From assembly GCF_021650935.1 (NCBI RefSeq), contig NZ_CP091244.1, positions 2,604,001 through 2,668,000 of the forward strand: a DNA stretch of 64,000 nt. Reading direction: 5' to 3'. This DNA comes from Thiothrix winogradskyi (GTDB lineage: Bacteria > Pseudomonadota > Gammaproteobacteria > Thiotrichales > Thiotrichaceae). The notes beneath the pieces were generated by a model. It had not been told where the DNA came from, did no database searches, and worked only from the letters and a program-made list of their open reading frames with translations. Numbering within the stretch: position 1 is the stretch's first letter; each line of letters starts with the position of its first letter. Shown in pieces: positions 26,656-34,738 of this stretch. The position numbers and the translations under genes were made by a program.

Positions 26656-28896
26656 ATGGGCAAATCACGTCCGATAGCACATGTACGTTTTGACGCAAAC
26701 AACCAGCCGATTGAACATTGGCTGGATGAGCATTTGCGGGATGTGGCAAAACTGGCATCACATTATGCCACTCAATTTGGCAGCATTGACTGGGCGCATG
26801 TCGCCGGAATCTGGCACGACCTCGGCAAATACAATCCTGAATTTCAACGCTACATCGGCGACAAGACAGGTTATGTTGCCGCCAATGCCCACATTGAAGA
26901 TTCTGCTCCCGGTAAAGTCAATCACTCCGCCGCTGGTGCGTTGTATGCCGTACAGAAACATCCCGCCTTGGGCAGGATTCTTGCTTACCTGATTGCGGGT
27001 CATCACTCCGGTTTGCCCGATTGGGTGAAAGATGATGCTGATGGGCGTTCATTGGAAGAAATTCTGCAAGATGGTATCCATTTAGATAAAGCTCTACAAG
27101 TTCCTGTTCCTGATGACATCCTGCAAACCAAAATGCCTACGTCTGCCCCTGTGGGGGGCATTGATAATGCAGCGTTGTGGATACGAATGCTTTTTTCTTG
27201 CCTAGTTGATGCGGATTTTCTGGATACCGAAGCTTTCATGCAGCCGGAAAAGCAAGACTTACGCAGTCAATACCCTGACTTAAATAGCTTGTTGGCTGGA
27301 TTCAACGACCACATGGCAGGCTTTGCAGCAAAAGCAGCAGATACCCCAGTCAACCGCTTGCGTACACAAATCTTGCGTGATTGCCGGAAAGCAGCAGAAA
27401 AACTACCTGGTATATTTTCCCTGACCGTACCAACCGGCGGTGGTAAAACACTTTCTGGCATGGCATTCGCGCTTGAACATGCGATCCGGCACGGTAAGCA
27501 GCGCGTCATTTACGCCATCCCCTACACTAGCATCATTGAGCAAACCGCCAATATCTACCGCCATATCTTTGGTAATTGCGTGGTGGAACATCACAGCAAT
27601 CTTGACCCCGACAAGGAAGACGCGCAAAGCCGCTTGGCAGCGGAAAACTGGGATGCGCCCATTATCGTGACTACCAATGTGCAGTTATTTGAATCGCTGT
27701 TTGCCAGCCGTACTAGCCGTTGCCGCAAGCTGCACAACTTGGCAAACAGCGTGATCGTGTTGGATGAAGCGCAATTGTTACCACCGGAATTCCTGAACCC
27801 GATTTTGGGCGTGATGAAAGCTCTGGTAGAGCATTACGGTGTGACCTTCGTTCTTTCTACAGCTACTCAACCAGCGTTACACACTTACCACGATACATTT
27901 GGTAGTGCAGTAGTGAAAGGCTTTGAAGCCGAGCAAATCACCGAAATCATGCCTGATCCTGAAGCATTGTTTGCTGCGCTGGAACGGGTAAAAGTCGAAT
28001 TGCCAGACGATTTGATAACAGAACGTTCGTGGGAGGATGTGGCAGAGGAAATTGCTGAACTGGATTCTGTGCTGGTTATCGTCAATACCAAACAGCAGGC
28101 TGCGGAACTGTGTCGTTTGTTGCCTCCTGAGACTTACTACCTGACGACCAATTTGTGTGGGGAACACCGTTCCGAGAAGTTAAAAGAAATCCGCCAGCGT
28201 TTGCAAGACGGTGAGCCGGTTCGTGTGGTCAGTACGCAGTTGATTGAAGCCGGAGTTGATGTGGATTTCCCCGTGGTTTACCGGGCGTTAGCTGGGCTTG
28301 ATTCCATTGCGCAAGCCGCCGGACGTTGCAACCGTGAGGGCAAGCTGTCGGAAAAAGGGCGCGTGGTTGTGTTCGTGCCGCCACTCAATGCCAAACTACC
28401 GGGGCATCTGGGACGGTCGGTGACGGTGTGCCGTTCCTTGTTGCCAACTTTCACCCAAGCACCGCTACACCATTCGCATTTTCAGATTTACTTTGAACAC
28501 TTTTATGCGCGAGCAGAATCACGGGATAAGCATGGTATTGTCGATTTGCTTGCTCAGAATGCGCGTGAATTAAAAATCCAGTTCCGCACGGCAGCCCAAC
28601 GTTTTCGGCTAATTGATGATGAGGGGTCAGCGGTGTTGGTGACATACGGTGATGGTGCAAAACTGATTGAACAACTGAAAATCATCGGGCCGAAACGTAA
28701 CCTGATGCGGAAGCTACAACGCCACACCGTAACCGTGCGTGAGCAGGTGAAAAAGCGCTTGCTACAGGCGGGCGATATTCGGGAGCTTGCCAATCTGCCT
28801 GGCATTTACGAGCAAATTACCCCCGGCTTGTATGACCAAAAACTTGGTTTATTGGTGGATGGTGTGTCACTATCTGCTGAATCCTTATACATTTGA
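26656..28896 (+). CDS. cas3: Type I-C nuclease-helicase Cas3
   Basis: Recruited by Cascade to nick, unwind and degrade target DNA; 746 residues. The N-terminal HD nuclease has HDLGKYN at about residue 55 and HHSG at about 117. The helicase follows: TGGGKTLSGMAFALEHA (motif I, about 255-270), DEAQ (motif II), STATQ (motif III) and QAAGRCNREG (motif VI). The DEAQ variant is common in Cas3. The start ATG has AGGGG upstream. Unlike the I-D Cas3' in this window, HD and helicase are fused. First gene of a compact plus-strand operon. Confidence 0.95.
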   Translation: MGKSRPIAHVRFDANNQPIEHWLDEHLRDVAKLASHYATQFGSIDWAHVAGIWHDLGKYNPEFQRYIGDKTGYVAANAHIEDSAPGKVNHSAAGALYAVQKHPALGRILAYLIAGHHSGLPDWVKDDADGRSLEEILQDGIHLDKALQVPVPDDILQTKMPTSAPVGGIDNAALWIRMLFSCLVDADFLDTEAFMQPEKQDLRSQYPDLNSLLAGFNDHMAGFAAKAADTPVNRLRTQILRDCRKAAEKLPGIFSLTVPTGGGKTLSGMAFALEHAIRHGKQRVIYAIPYTSIIEQTANIYRHIFGNCVVEHHSNLDPDKEDAQSRLAAENWDAPIIVTTNVQLFESLFASRTSRCRKLHNLANSVIVLDEAQLLPPEFLNPILGVMKALVEHYGVTFVLSTATQPALHTYHDTFGSAVVKGFEAEQITEIMPDPEALFAALERVKVELPDDLITERSWEDVAEEIAELDSVLVIVNTKQQAAELCRLLPPETYYLTTNLCGEHRSEKLKEIRQRLQDGEPVRVVSTQLIEAGVDVDFPVVYRALAGLDSIAQAAGRCNREGKLSEKGRVVVFVPPLNAKLPGHLGRSVTVCRSLLPTFTQAPLHHSHFQIYFEHFYARAESRDKHGIVDLLAQNARELKIQFRTAAQRFRLIDDEGSAVLVTYGDGAKLIEQLKIIGPKRNLMRKLQRHTVTVREQVKKRLLQAGDIRELANLPGIYEQITPGLYDQKLGLLVDGVSLSAESLYI

Positions 28897-28908
28897 GGCT
28901 TTGCGACT

Positions 28909-29571
28909 ATGCAAACTTTTTGTTTGGAAGTAACGGGTGATTTTGCCTGCTTCACCCGCCCAGAAATGAAGGTGGAACGGGTGTCTTATGATGTCATCAC
29001 GCCATCTGCTGCACGCGCCGTATTCGAGGCTATTCTTTGGAAGCCTGCGATTCGCTGGCATATCCGCAAAATTGAAGTGTTGAAGCCCATTCGCTGGATC
29101 AATTTGCGCCGCAACGAAGTATCAGGGGTTGTACCTGCCGGGGCAGTCAAGTCAGCGATGAAACAGGGCAAGGGCAACCTCGGTATGTATATCGAAGAAG
29201 ACCGCCAGCAACGGGCAGGTTTGTTCCTGCGTGATGTGCGTTACCGCCTCCACGCTGAGTTTGAAATGCTAGACAACAACCCGGAGAACAATTCGGTCAA
29301 GTTTGCTGAAATGTTCAAACGCCGCGCCAGCAAAGGGCAATGTTTCAATCAGCCTTATCTGGGGACACGCGAATTTTCCTGTGATTTCCGTTTGGTTGAA
29401 GCTGATACCACGCCCGTACAGCCCTTGCCCGAAACACGGGAACTCGGCTGGATGTTGTACGACATGGATTTTGCGGATACCGCTAACCCGATGCCGCGCT
29501 TCTTTCAAGCCAAAATGCAAGACGGTGTGATTCACATCCCCGCGTGGGATAGCGAGGAGATACGCGGATGA
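28909..29571 (+). CDS. cas5c: Type I-C Cas5 (Cas5c/Cas5d), crRNA-processing subunit
   Basis: In type I-C no Cas6 exists; Cas5c cuts the repeat RNA and stays bound to the 11-base 5' handle. The 220 residues begin FCLEVTGDFACFTRPEMKVE, a family signature, and include SYDVITPSAARAVFEAILWK and the later KRRASKGQCFNQPYLGTREF. The Tyr and Lys/His residues used for catalysis are likely among these stretches. It starts 12 bases after cas3 and overlaps cas8c by four bases (ATGA). Confidence 0.94.
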   Translation: MQTFCLEVTGDFACFTRPEMKVERVSYDVITPSAARAVFEAILWKPAIRWHIRKIEVLKPIRWINLRRNEVSGVVPAGAVKSAMKQGKGNLGMYIEEDRQQRAGLFLRDVRYRLHAEFEMLDNNPENNSVKFAEMFKRRASKGQCFNQPYLGTREFSCDFRLVEADTTPVQPLPETRELGWMLYDMDFADTANPMPRFFQAKMQDGVIHIPAWDSEEIRG

Positions 29572-31295
29572 TTCTGCAAGCACTCTACGATTACTACCAA
29601 CGCAAATCAGCCAACGCAGATTCTGCTTTAGCGCCCGCCGGATTTGAGTACAAAGAAATCCCTTTCATTTTGGAAATCACGGCTGATGGAAAACTGGCAC
29701 AGATTGCAGATACCCGCACGGGTGATGGCAAAAAGAAGCGGGCAAAATCAGAACGTGTGCCGCAAGGTGTGAAGAAAACCTCCGGTGTTGCTGCCAACCT
29801 GCTATGGGATAACGCCGAATACGTGTTGGGTATTGATACCAAAGGCAAGCCAGAGCGGGTAAAGGAACAGCAAGCCGCTTTTGCCGAACGTATCCGCCAA
29901 TTGGCTATTGCAGAACAGGATGAGGGCATCGCGGCGGTACTGGCTTTTCTGGAAAATCTGGGTACCGAAACCTTGCAGCAACAACCGCAATGGGAAGAAA
30001 TTGCTGCCACCAATCCTAACCTGACTTTTCGTTTGCAAGGGCAACTGCATTTGGTTTGCCAAAGCCGCAAAGTTCAAGCGGCATTGATGAGTGCAGGCGG
30101 TGACGATAACGCTAAAGCCACTTGTCTGTTAACAGGTGAACAAGCCGAGATTGAACGCCTGCATCCCTCCATCAAGGGTGTCTGGGGAGCGCAAAGTTCT
30201 GGGGCGAACATCATTTCCTTTAACCTTGATGCGTTCACTTCTTACGGTAAGAGTCAGAGTTTTAATGCGCCTGTCAGTAAAGAAGCGGCGTTTGCCTATA
30301 CCACAGCGTTGAATCACTTGCTGAGCAAGGATTCTGCGCAACGGATGCAGGTGGGCGATGCGTCCACGGTTTTCTGGGCAGAGAAAGAACATCCGCTGGT
30401 GGATGATTTCACCGCGCTGTGGGGGGCAGCGGATAACAATAAAGATGATCCCGACCGCAACACCAACGCGGTGAAAGCCTTGTACAAAGCCGTGCAGGAA
30501 TACGGGCGCAACCCTGCATTGGACGAAGAAACCCGATTTTTTATTCTGGGGCTTGCACCCAATGCAGCGCGTATCAGCATCCGCTTCTGGCATGTGGGAA
30601 CAGTACGGGAAGTCAGTCAGCGCATCGTCGATCATTTTGAGTATTTGCGGATTGACCGCAGTGAACGCGATGTGGAATTTCTGCCGCTGTGGTTGTTGTT
30701 ACGCTCAACCGCGTTGCTGGGTAAAACGGAAAACGTTCCGCCAAATCTGGCAGGCGATGTGATCCGCTGCATTCTGGAAGGCTTGCCTTACCCACAAACA
30801 TTATTGGCTTCGGCTGTACGGCGTATCCGTGCAGAACAGGAAATCACTTACCCACGGGCGGCTTTGATCAAAGCCTATTTGAACCGACTTAATCCAACGG
30901 AGAATCTTGCCGTGTCACTTGATCTTGAAAATTCAAATACCGGCTACCGTTTAGGTCGCCTGTTTGCGGTGCTGGAAAAAATACAGGAAGAAGCCCAACC
31001 GGGTATTAATGCCACCATCCGTGACCGTTATTACGGGGCTGCTTCTGCCACACCTGTCACTGTGTTTTCCACGCTGTTGAAATTGAAAAACCATCATTTG
31101 AGCAAGCTGGATAACAAGGGGCGAGTCAGCAATTTTGAAAAGCTGTTGGGCGAGATTATGGGCGGCATTGTCGATTTCCCTGCCCATTTGCCATTGGCTG
31201 ATCAAGGGCGTTTTGCGATTGGTTACTACCACCAGCGCCAAGATTTTTTCAAGAAACGTGAAATCAAAGATTCCAACCAAGGAGACTCCGAATGA
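29568..31295 (+). CDS. cas8c: Type I-C large subunit Cas8c (Csd1)
   Basis: Large Cascade subunit for PAM recognition, 575 residues, usual for Csd1. The N terminus MILQALYDYYQRKS and the middle stretch SSGANIISFNLDAFTSYGKS are family hallmarks, as is the C-terminal FAIGYYHQRQDFF. In type I-C the 3' part of this gene can also encode a separate small subunit (Cas11c) from an internal start; that was not tested here. It overlaps cas5c and cas7c by four bases each (ATGA), so translation is coupled. Confidence 0.95.
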   Translation: MILQALYDYYQRKSANADSALAPAGFEYKEIPFILEITADGKLAQIADTRTGDGKKKRAKSERVPQGVKKTSGVAANLLWDNAEYVLGIDTKGKPERVKEQQAAFAERIRQLAIAEQDEGIAAVLAFLENLGTETLQQQPQWEEIAATNPNLTFRLQGQLHLVCQSRKVQAALMSAGGDDNAKATCLLTGEQAEIERLHPSIKGVWGAQSSGANIISFNLDAFTSYGKSQSFNAPVSKEAAFAYTTALNHLLSKDSAQRMQVGDASTVFWAEKEHPLVDDFTALWGAADNNKDDPDRNTNAVKALYKAVQEYGRNPALDEETRFFILGLAPNAARISIRFWHVGTVREVSQRIVDHFEYLRIDRSERDVEFLPLWLLLRSTALLGKTENVPPNLAGDVIRCILEGLPYPQTLLASAVRRIRAEQEITYPRAALIKAYLNRLNPTENLAVSLDLENSNTGYRLGRLFAVLEKIQEEAQPGINATIRDRYYGAASATPVTVFSTLLKLKNHHLSKLDNKGRVSNFEKLLGEIMGGIVDFPAHLPLADQGRFAIGYYHQRQDFFKKREIKDSNQGDSE

Positions 31296-32179
31296 GCCTG
31301 CAAAATCGTTATGACTTCGTACTGCTGTTTGATGTGAAAGACGGCAACCCTAATGGCGACCCGGATGCAGGCAATTTGCCGCGTGTCGATGCGGAAACCG
31401 GGCAAGGCTTGGTGACTGATGTCAGCCTGAAACGCAAAGTCCGTAATTTCATTGGGTTGCTGAAAGAAGAACAGCCCCCGTATGAAATCTACGTCAAGGA
31501 AAAAGCCATTCTGAATAAGCAGCACGAACGCGCTTACCAAGCCATTCCCGGCGGTGCGGAACTGTTGGCGGGCGATGACAAGAAACGTAAAGGCGGCGAC
31601 AAGGTGGAAGAAGCGCGGCAGTGGATGTGCCATAACTTCTTTGACGTGCGGACTTTTGGTGCAGTGATGTCTACAGGCGTGAACTGTGGTCAAGTTCGCG
31701 GGCCGGTACAAATCACCTTTGCCCGTTCGGTTGATCCGGTCATTGCCAGCGAGCATTCGATTACCCGCATGGCAGTAGCGACGGAGAAAGAAGCGGAAAA
31801 GCAGGATGGTGACAACCGCACAATGGGGCGCAAATTCACCGTGCCTTATGGTTTGTACGTTGCGCATGGTTTTGTTTCCGCGCATTTGGCTGACCAAACA
31901 GGTTTTTCAGAGGGCGATTTAGAACTGTTGTGGCAAGCACTCGGCAATATGTTTGAGCATGACCGTTCCGCCGCGCGTGGTGAAATGGCTACCCGTGGTT
32001 TGTATGTGTTTAAACATGAAGGCAAGTTGGGCAATGCGCCCGCCTATAACTTGTTCGAGCGTATCAATGCGGAGTTGAAGGACAAGAATGCAGTACCGCG
32101 TCAGTTCAGTGATTATGTCGTAACGGTAGACACAGAAAATTTACCAAACGGTGTGGAACTGTTGAAATTGGTAGGTTAA
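31292..32179 (+). CDS. cas7c: Type I-C backbone subunit Cas7c (Csd2)
   Basis: Cas7 subunits coat the crRNA spacer in Cascade. The 295 residues begin with the typical YDFVLLFDVKDGNPNGDPDA and include RTFGAVMSTGVNCGQVRGPV and SITRMAVATEKEAEKQDGDN followed by RTMGRKFTVPYGLY. Length and motifs are standard. The start overlaps the cas8c stop as ATGA; the stop is four bases before the zinc-finger gene. Confidence 0.95.
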   Translation: MSLQNRYDFVLLFDVKDGNPNGDPDAGNLPRVDAETGQGLVTDVSLKRKVRNFIGLLKEEQPPYEIYVKEKAILNKQHERAYQAIPGGAELLAGDDKKRKGGDKVEEARQWMCHNFFDVRTFGAVMSTGVNCGQVRGPVQITFARSVDPVIASEHSITRMAVATEKEAEKQDGDNRTMGRKFTVPYGLYVAHGFVSAHLADQTGFSEGDLELLWQALGNMFEHDRSAARGEMATRGLYVFKHEGKLGNAPAYNLFERINAELKDKNAVPRQFSDYVVTVDTENLPNGVELLKLVG

Positions 32180-32183
32180 GCAG

Positions 32184-32408
32184 ATGCATTGCAATATTTG
32201 CAAAATGGGTGAAACCGCTGAAGGCAGGGTTACTGTGACCTTGCAACGCGGTGATTTGAGCGTGTTGATCAAGAACGTTCCCGCGCAAATCTGTGAAAAC
32301 TGCGGTGAGTATTATTTGTCGGATGAGATTACCGATCAGGTATTGAAGCAGGCTGAATTGTCAGCAGCACGTAATGCCGAGGTAGAAATCTTGCGGTTTG
32401 CTGCATGA
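32184..32408 (+). CDS. YgiT-type zinc-finger protein inside the cas operon
   Basis: 74 residues with two CxxC pairs (CNIC at 3-6, CENC at about 37-40) of the YgiT/MqsA N-terminal zinc-binding type, plus a short C-terminal helix (DEITDQVLKQAEL). Full MqsA antitoxins carry an additional HTH domain, which is absent. Relatives are usually the antitoxin-like partner of a small toxin (MqsR-, RelE- or DUF4258-like); no such partner is next to it. It starts four bases after cas7c and overlaps cas4 as ATGA, so it is translated with the cas genes. Function in this position unknown. Confidence 0.85.
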   Translation: MHCNICKMGETAEGRVTVTLQRGDLSVLIKNVPAQICENCGEYYLSDEITDQVLKQAELSAARNAEVEILRFAA

Positions 32409-33040
32409 CTGAACTCCTCCCCATCATGCTTTCGGCTCTGCAACATTACAGCTATTGCCCACGTCAGTGTGCGCTGATCCATCAGGAACAGACATTTGAT
32501 GACAATGTGCATACGGTGCGTGGCAATTTGGCGCATGAGCGCGTGGATAGCGGTGAAAGTGGCACGGAATACGGGGTGCGAGTGGAACGTTCCTTGCCGT
32601 TGTACAGTGAACGTTATGGGCTGACGGGGCGGGCGGATGCGGTGGAGTTTTTGGAGGATGGCACGCCCTACCCTATCGAATACAAGCAGGGGTCGCGCCA
32701 GAAAAAGATGCATGACGATGTGCAGTTGGTGGGTCAGGCGTTGTGTTTGGAGGAAATGACGGGCAAAGCTGTGCCAGAAGGTGCCGTTTTTCATCATAAA
32801 AGCCGTCGCCGCCGCGCTGTGCCGATTACGCCGGAATTGCGTGAAGTTACCATCGGTTTGATTGCGCAGGTGCGGGCGTTGTTGGAGTCGGGGCAGATGC
32901 CGCCGCCAGTGGATGAGCGTGCTTTGTGTAAGGAATGTTCGTTGCAGGCGAGTTGCCAGCCGGATTTGGTGGGTAGCCGCAGCCGTATCCACCGTTTGCA
33001 GCAGTCGCTATTTGATGTGGATGATGAGGGGGACGTGTGA
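32405..33040 (+). CDS. cas4: Cas4 nuclease (type I-C locus)
   Basis: Iron-sulfur PD-(D/E)XK nuclease for prespacer trimming, 211 residues. The first cysteine is in HYSYCPRQCALIHQEQ. The catalytic region includes GRADAVEF and YPIEYKQGSRQKK (acidic residue plus Glu-x-Lys). The C-terminal cysteines are CKECSLQASC. ATGA overlap with the zinc-finger gene upstream and GTGA overlap with cas1 downstream. Confidence 0.94.
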   Translation: MTELLPIMLSALQHYSYCPRQCALIHQEQTFDDNVHTVRGNLAHERVDSGESGTEYGVRVERSLPLYSERYGLTGRADAVEFLEDGTPYPIEYKQGSRQKKMHDDVQLVGQALCLEEMTGKAVPEGAVFHHKSRRRRAVPITPELREVTIGLIAQVRALLESGQMPPPVDERALCKECSLQASCQPDLVGSRSRIHRLQQSLFDVDDEGDV

Positions 33041-34071
33041 AGCAATTGCTCAATACCTTGTACGTGTCGACTGACGGGGCGTATCTGCGGTTGGAGGGGG
33101 AAACGTTGGTGCTGTCGGTGGAAAAGGTGAAAAAGCATCAAGTGCCGCTGCATCATTTGGGCGCGATTGTGTGCTTGGGGCGGGTAGCGATTAGCCCAGC
33201 GTTGATGGCGCGAAGTATGGAGGATGGGCGCAGCATCGTGTGGTTGAGTGAACACGGGCGCTTTCAGGCACGGGTGGAAGGCCCGGTGAATGGCAATATT
33301 TTGTTGCGGCAGGCGCAGTTTCGGGCGGCGGATAAAATGGACGTTGCGCTGGAGATCAGCAAGGCGTTTATTGCGGGTAAGTTGCGCAATAGCCGTAATG
33401 TGTTGTTGCGCAGTGCGCGTGATAGCAAGGATGAAGAGGCGAAAACGCAATTGGTGCGGGCGGCGAAATCGCTGGCGATTAATTTGCGCAATTTGGCTCA
33501 TGCGGAATCCGCAGCGTCGGTGTTGGGTTTGGAAGGCGATGCGGCGCGGGTGTATTTCGAGCAGTTTAATACGATGATCAAGCCGCAGATGCGTGAGGAG
33601 TTTGAGTATAAGGGGCGCAGTCGCCGTCCGCCGAAGGATACGGTGAATGCGTTGATTTCGTTTTTGTATGCGTTGTTGCTGAATGATTGCCGCAGCGCGT
33701 TGGAGACGGTGGGGCTTGATCCGCAGTTGGGGTTTTTCCATGTGGTGCGCCCCGGTCGCCCTGCGTTGGCGTTAGATTTGTTGGAGGAGTTTCGGGCGGT
33801 GCTGGGTGATCGGTTGGCATTGACGCTGATTAATCGCGGGCAGTTGCGTTTGAAGGATTTTGATTTTCGTCCCGGTGGAGCGGTGATGCTGAATGATAGT
33901 GGGCGTAAGACGGTGATTATGGCGTATCAGGAGCGTAAGAAAGAGACTTTGCAGCATCCGGTGTTGGAGTCGCCAGTAGAGATTGGTTTGTTGCCGTTGC
34001 TTCAGGCGCGAATGTTGGCGCGGTATTTGCGCGGGGATGTAGAGGCATACGTCCCGTTCCTTAACAAATGA
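33037..34071 (+). CDS. cas1: CRISPR integrase Cas1 (type I-C locus)
   Basis: 344 residues, starting with GTG overlapping the cas4 stop. N-terminal MKQLLNTLYVSTDGAYLRLE is typical of type I-C Cas1. Metal ligands are visible in LGLEGDAARVYFEQF (Glu), the His in GFFHVVRPGRPALALDLLEE and the acidic residues that follow. The sequence is rich in GTG/TTG codons. Unlike in the I-D locus, the next gene cas2 is not adjacent but 115 bases away, with a repeat element in between. Confidence 0.95.
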   Translation: MKQLLNTLYVSTDGAYLRLEGETLVLSVEKVKKHQVPLHHLGAIVCLGRVAISPALMARSMEDGRSIVWLSEHGRFQARVEGPVNGNILLRQAQFRAADKMDVALEISKAFIAGKLRNSRNVLLRSARDSKDEEAKTQLVRAAKSLAINLRNLAHAESAASVLGLEGDAARVYFEQFNTMIKPQMREEFEYKGRSRRPPKDTVNALISFLYALLLNDCRSALETVGLDPQLGFFHVVRPGRPALALDLLEEFRAVLGDRLALTLINRGQLRLKDFDFRPGGAVMLNDSGRKTVIMAYQERKKETLQHPVLESPVEIGLLPLLQARMLARYLRGDVEAYVPFLNK

Positions 34072-34080
34072 GTAAGAAAG

Positions 34081-34173
34081 AAAATCCTCCCCCTACCCCT
34101 CCTTTTTCAAAGGAGGGGCGTCGATCTTTTCTCGCCTCCCCCTTTGAAAAAGGGGGATTGAGGGGGATTTAAA
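34081..34173. repeat. C-rich palindromic repeat between cas1 and cas2
   Basis: Two related C-rich hairpin units stand head-to-head: a left unit beginning AAAATCCTCCCCCTACCCC with CCTCCTTTTTCAAAGGAGG, and a right unit CCCCCTTTGAAAAAGGGGG ending ATTGAGGGGGATTT. The right unit matches the single copy at 4382-4416 in reverse orientation. The pair can fold into large hairpins, which might reduce or process the cas1-cas2 message. It contains no ORF. Confidence 0.7.
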
Positions 34174-34185
34174 CTGGAGTGAGCG

Positions 34186-34476
34186 ATGTTGATTTTGGTG
34201 AGTTATGATGTTTCGACGTTGGAGGCGGCGGGGCGGAAGCGGTTGCGGCGGGTGGCGAAGGTTTGCCAGAATTATGGGCAGCGGGTGCAGAAGTCGGTGT
34301 TTGAGTGCAAGGTGGATGCGATGACGCTGGAAATTTTGCAGGATGCGTTGCTGAAGGAGATCAGTTTGACGGAGGATAATTTGCGAATTTACCGTTTGAC
34401 TGAGCCGCTGACCAAGAACGTGAAGGAGTTTGGAAAGTTTCGGGCGACGGACTTTGATGCGCCGTTGATTTTGTGA
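34186..34476 (+). CDS. cas2: CRISPR integration protein Cas2 (type I-C locus)
   Basis: 96 residues starting MLILVSYDVSTLEAAGRKRL, with the conserved Asp in YDV, the RRVAKVCQNYG helix and the strand VQKSVFECKVD, followed by DNLRIYRLTEP. The standard partner of Cas1 in spacer integration. RBS GGAG is 8 bases upstream. The leader and array follow directly on the same strand. Confidence 0.95.
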   Translation: MLILVSYDVSTLEAAGRKRLRRVAKVCQNYGQRVQKSVFECKVDAMTLEILQDALLKEISLTEDNLRIYRLTEPLTKNVKEFGKFRATDFDAPLIL

Positions 34477-34738
34477 TTGGCATTCAACCAAATGCTTTAT
34501 ATATCATAATTCTACGGGAATTTTTCTGCGTTTATGGTATAATTATGCAGTGAAATTGTACTGCGCGAACCCGTAGCAATGGCGAATTTTCTGGGGGTTT
34601 CGCGGAGTCGTAACCCGTTGATTTTACTTGGAACGAAATTATGAACCCTCGCCGTGAACCATTGCTCTCATCCCCGCCTTTTTGGTTCGCGAAAGCACGT
34701 CAAAAATCTCTTGTATTTTATGCCCTTACACACGGGCC
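34477..34738 (+). promoter_or_regulatory. Leader of the type I-C array
   Basis: A 262-base non-coding, AT-rich segment directly before the first repeat. A good -10 element TATAAT lies at 34538-34543 with TG two to three bases before it; the -35 is not clear. Inverted segments GCGAACCC / GGGTTTCGC and GAACC / GGTTC may be bends or protein sites for integration. Position downstream of cas2 and upstream of repeats sharing this orientation makes the leader call firm. Confidence 0.75.
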
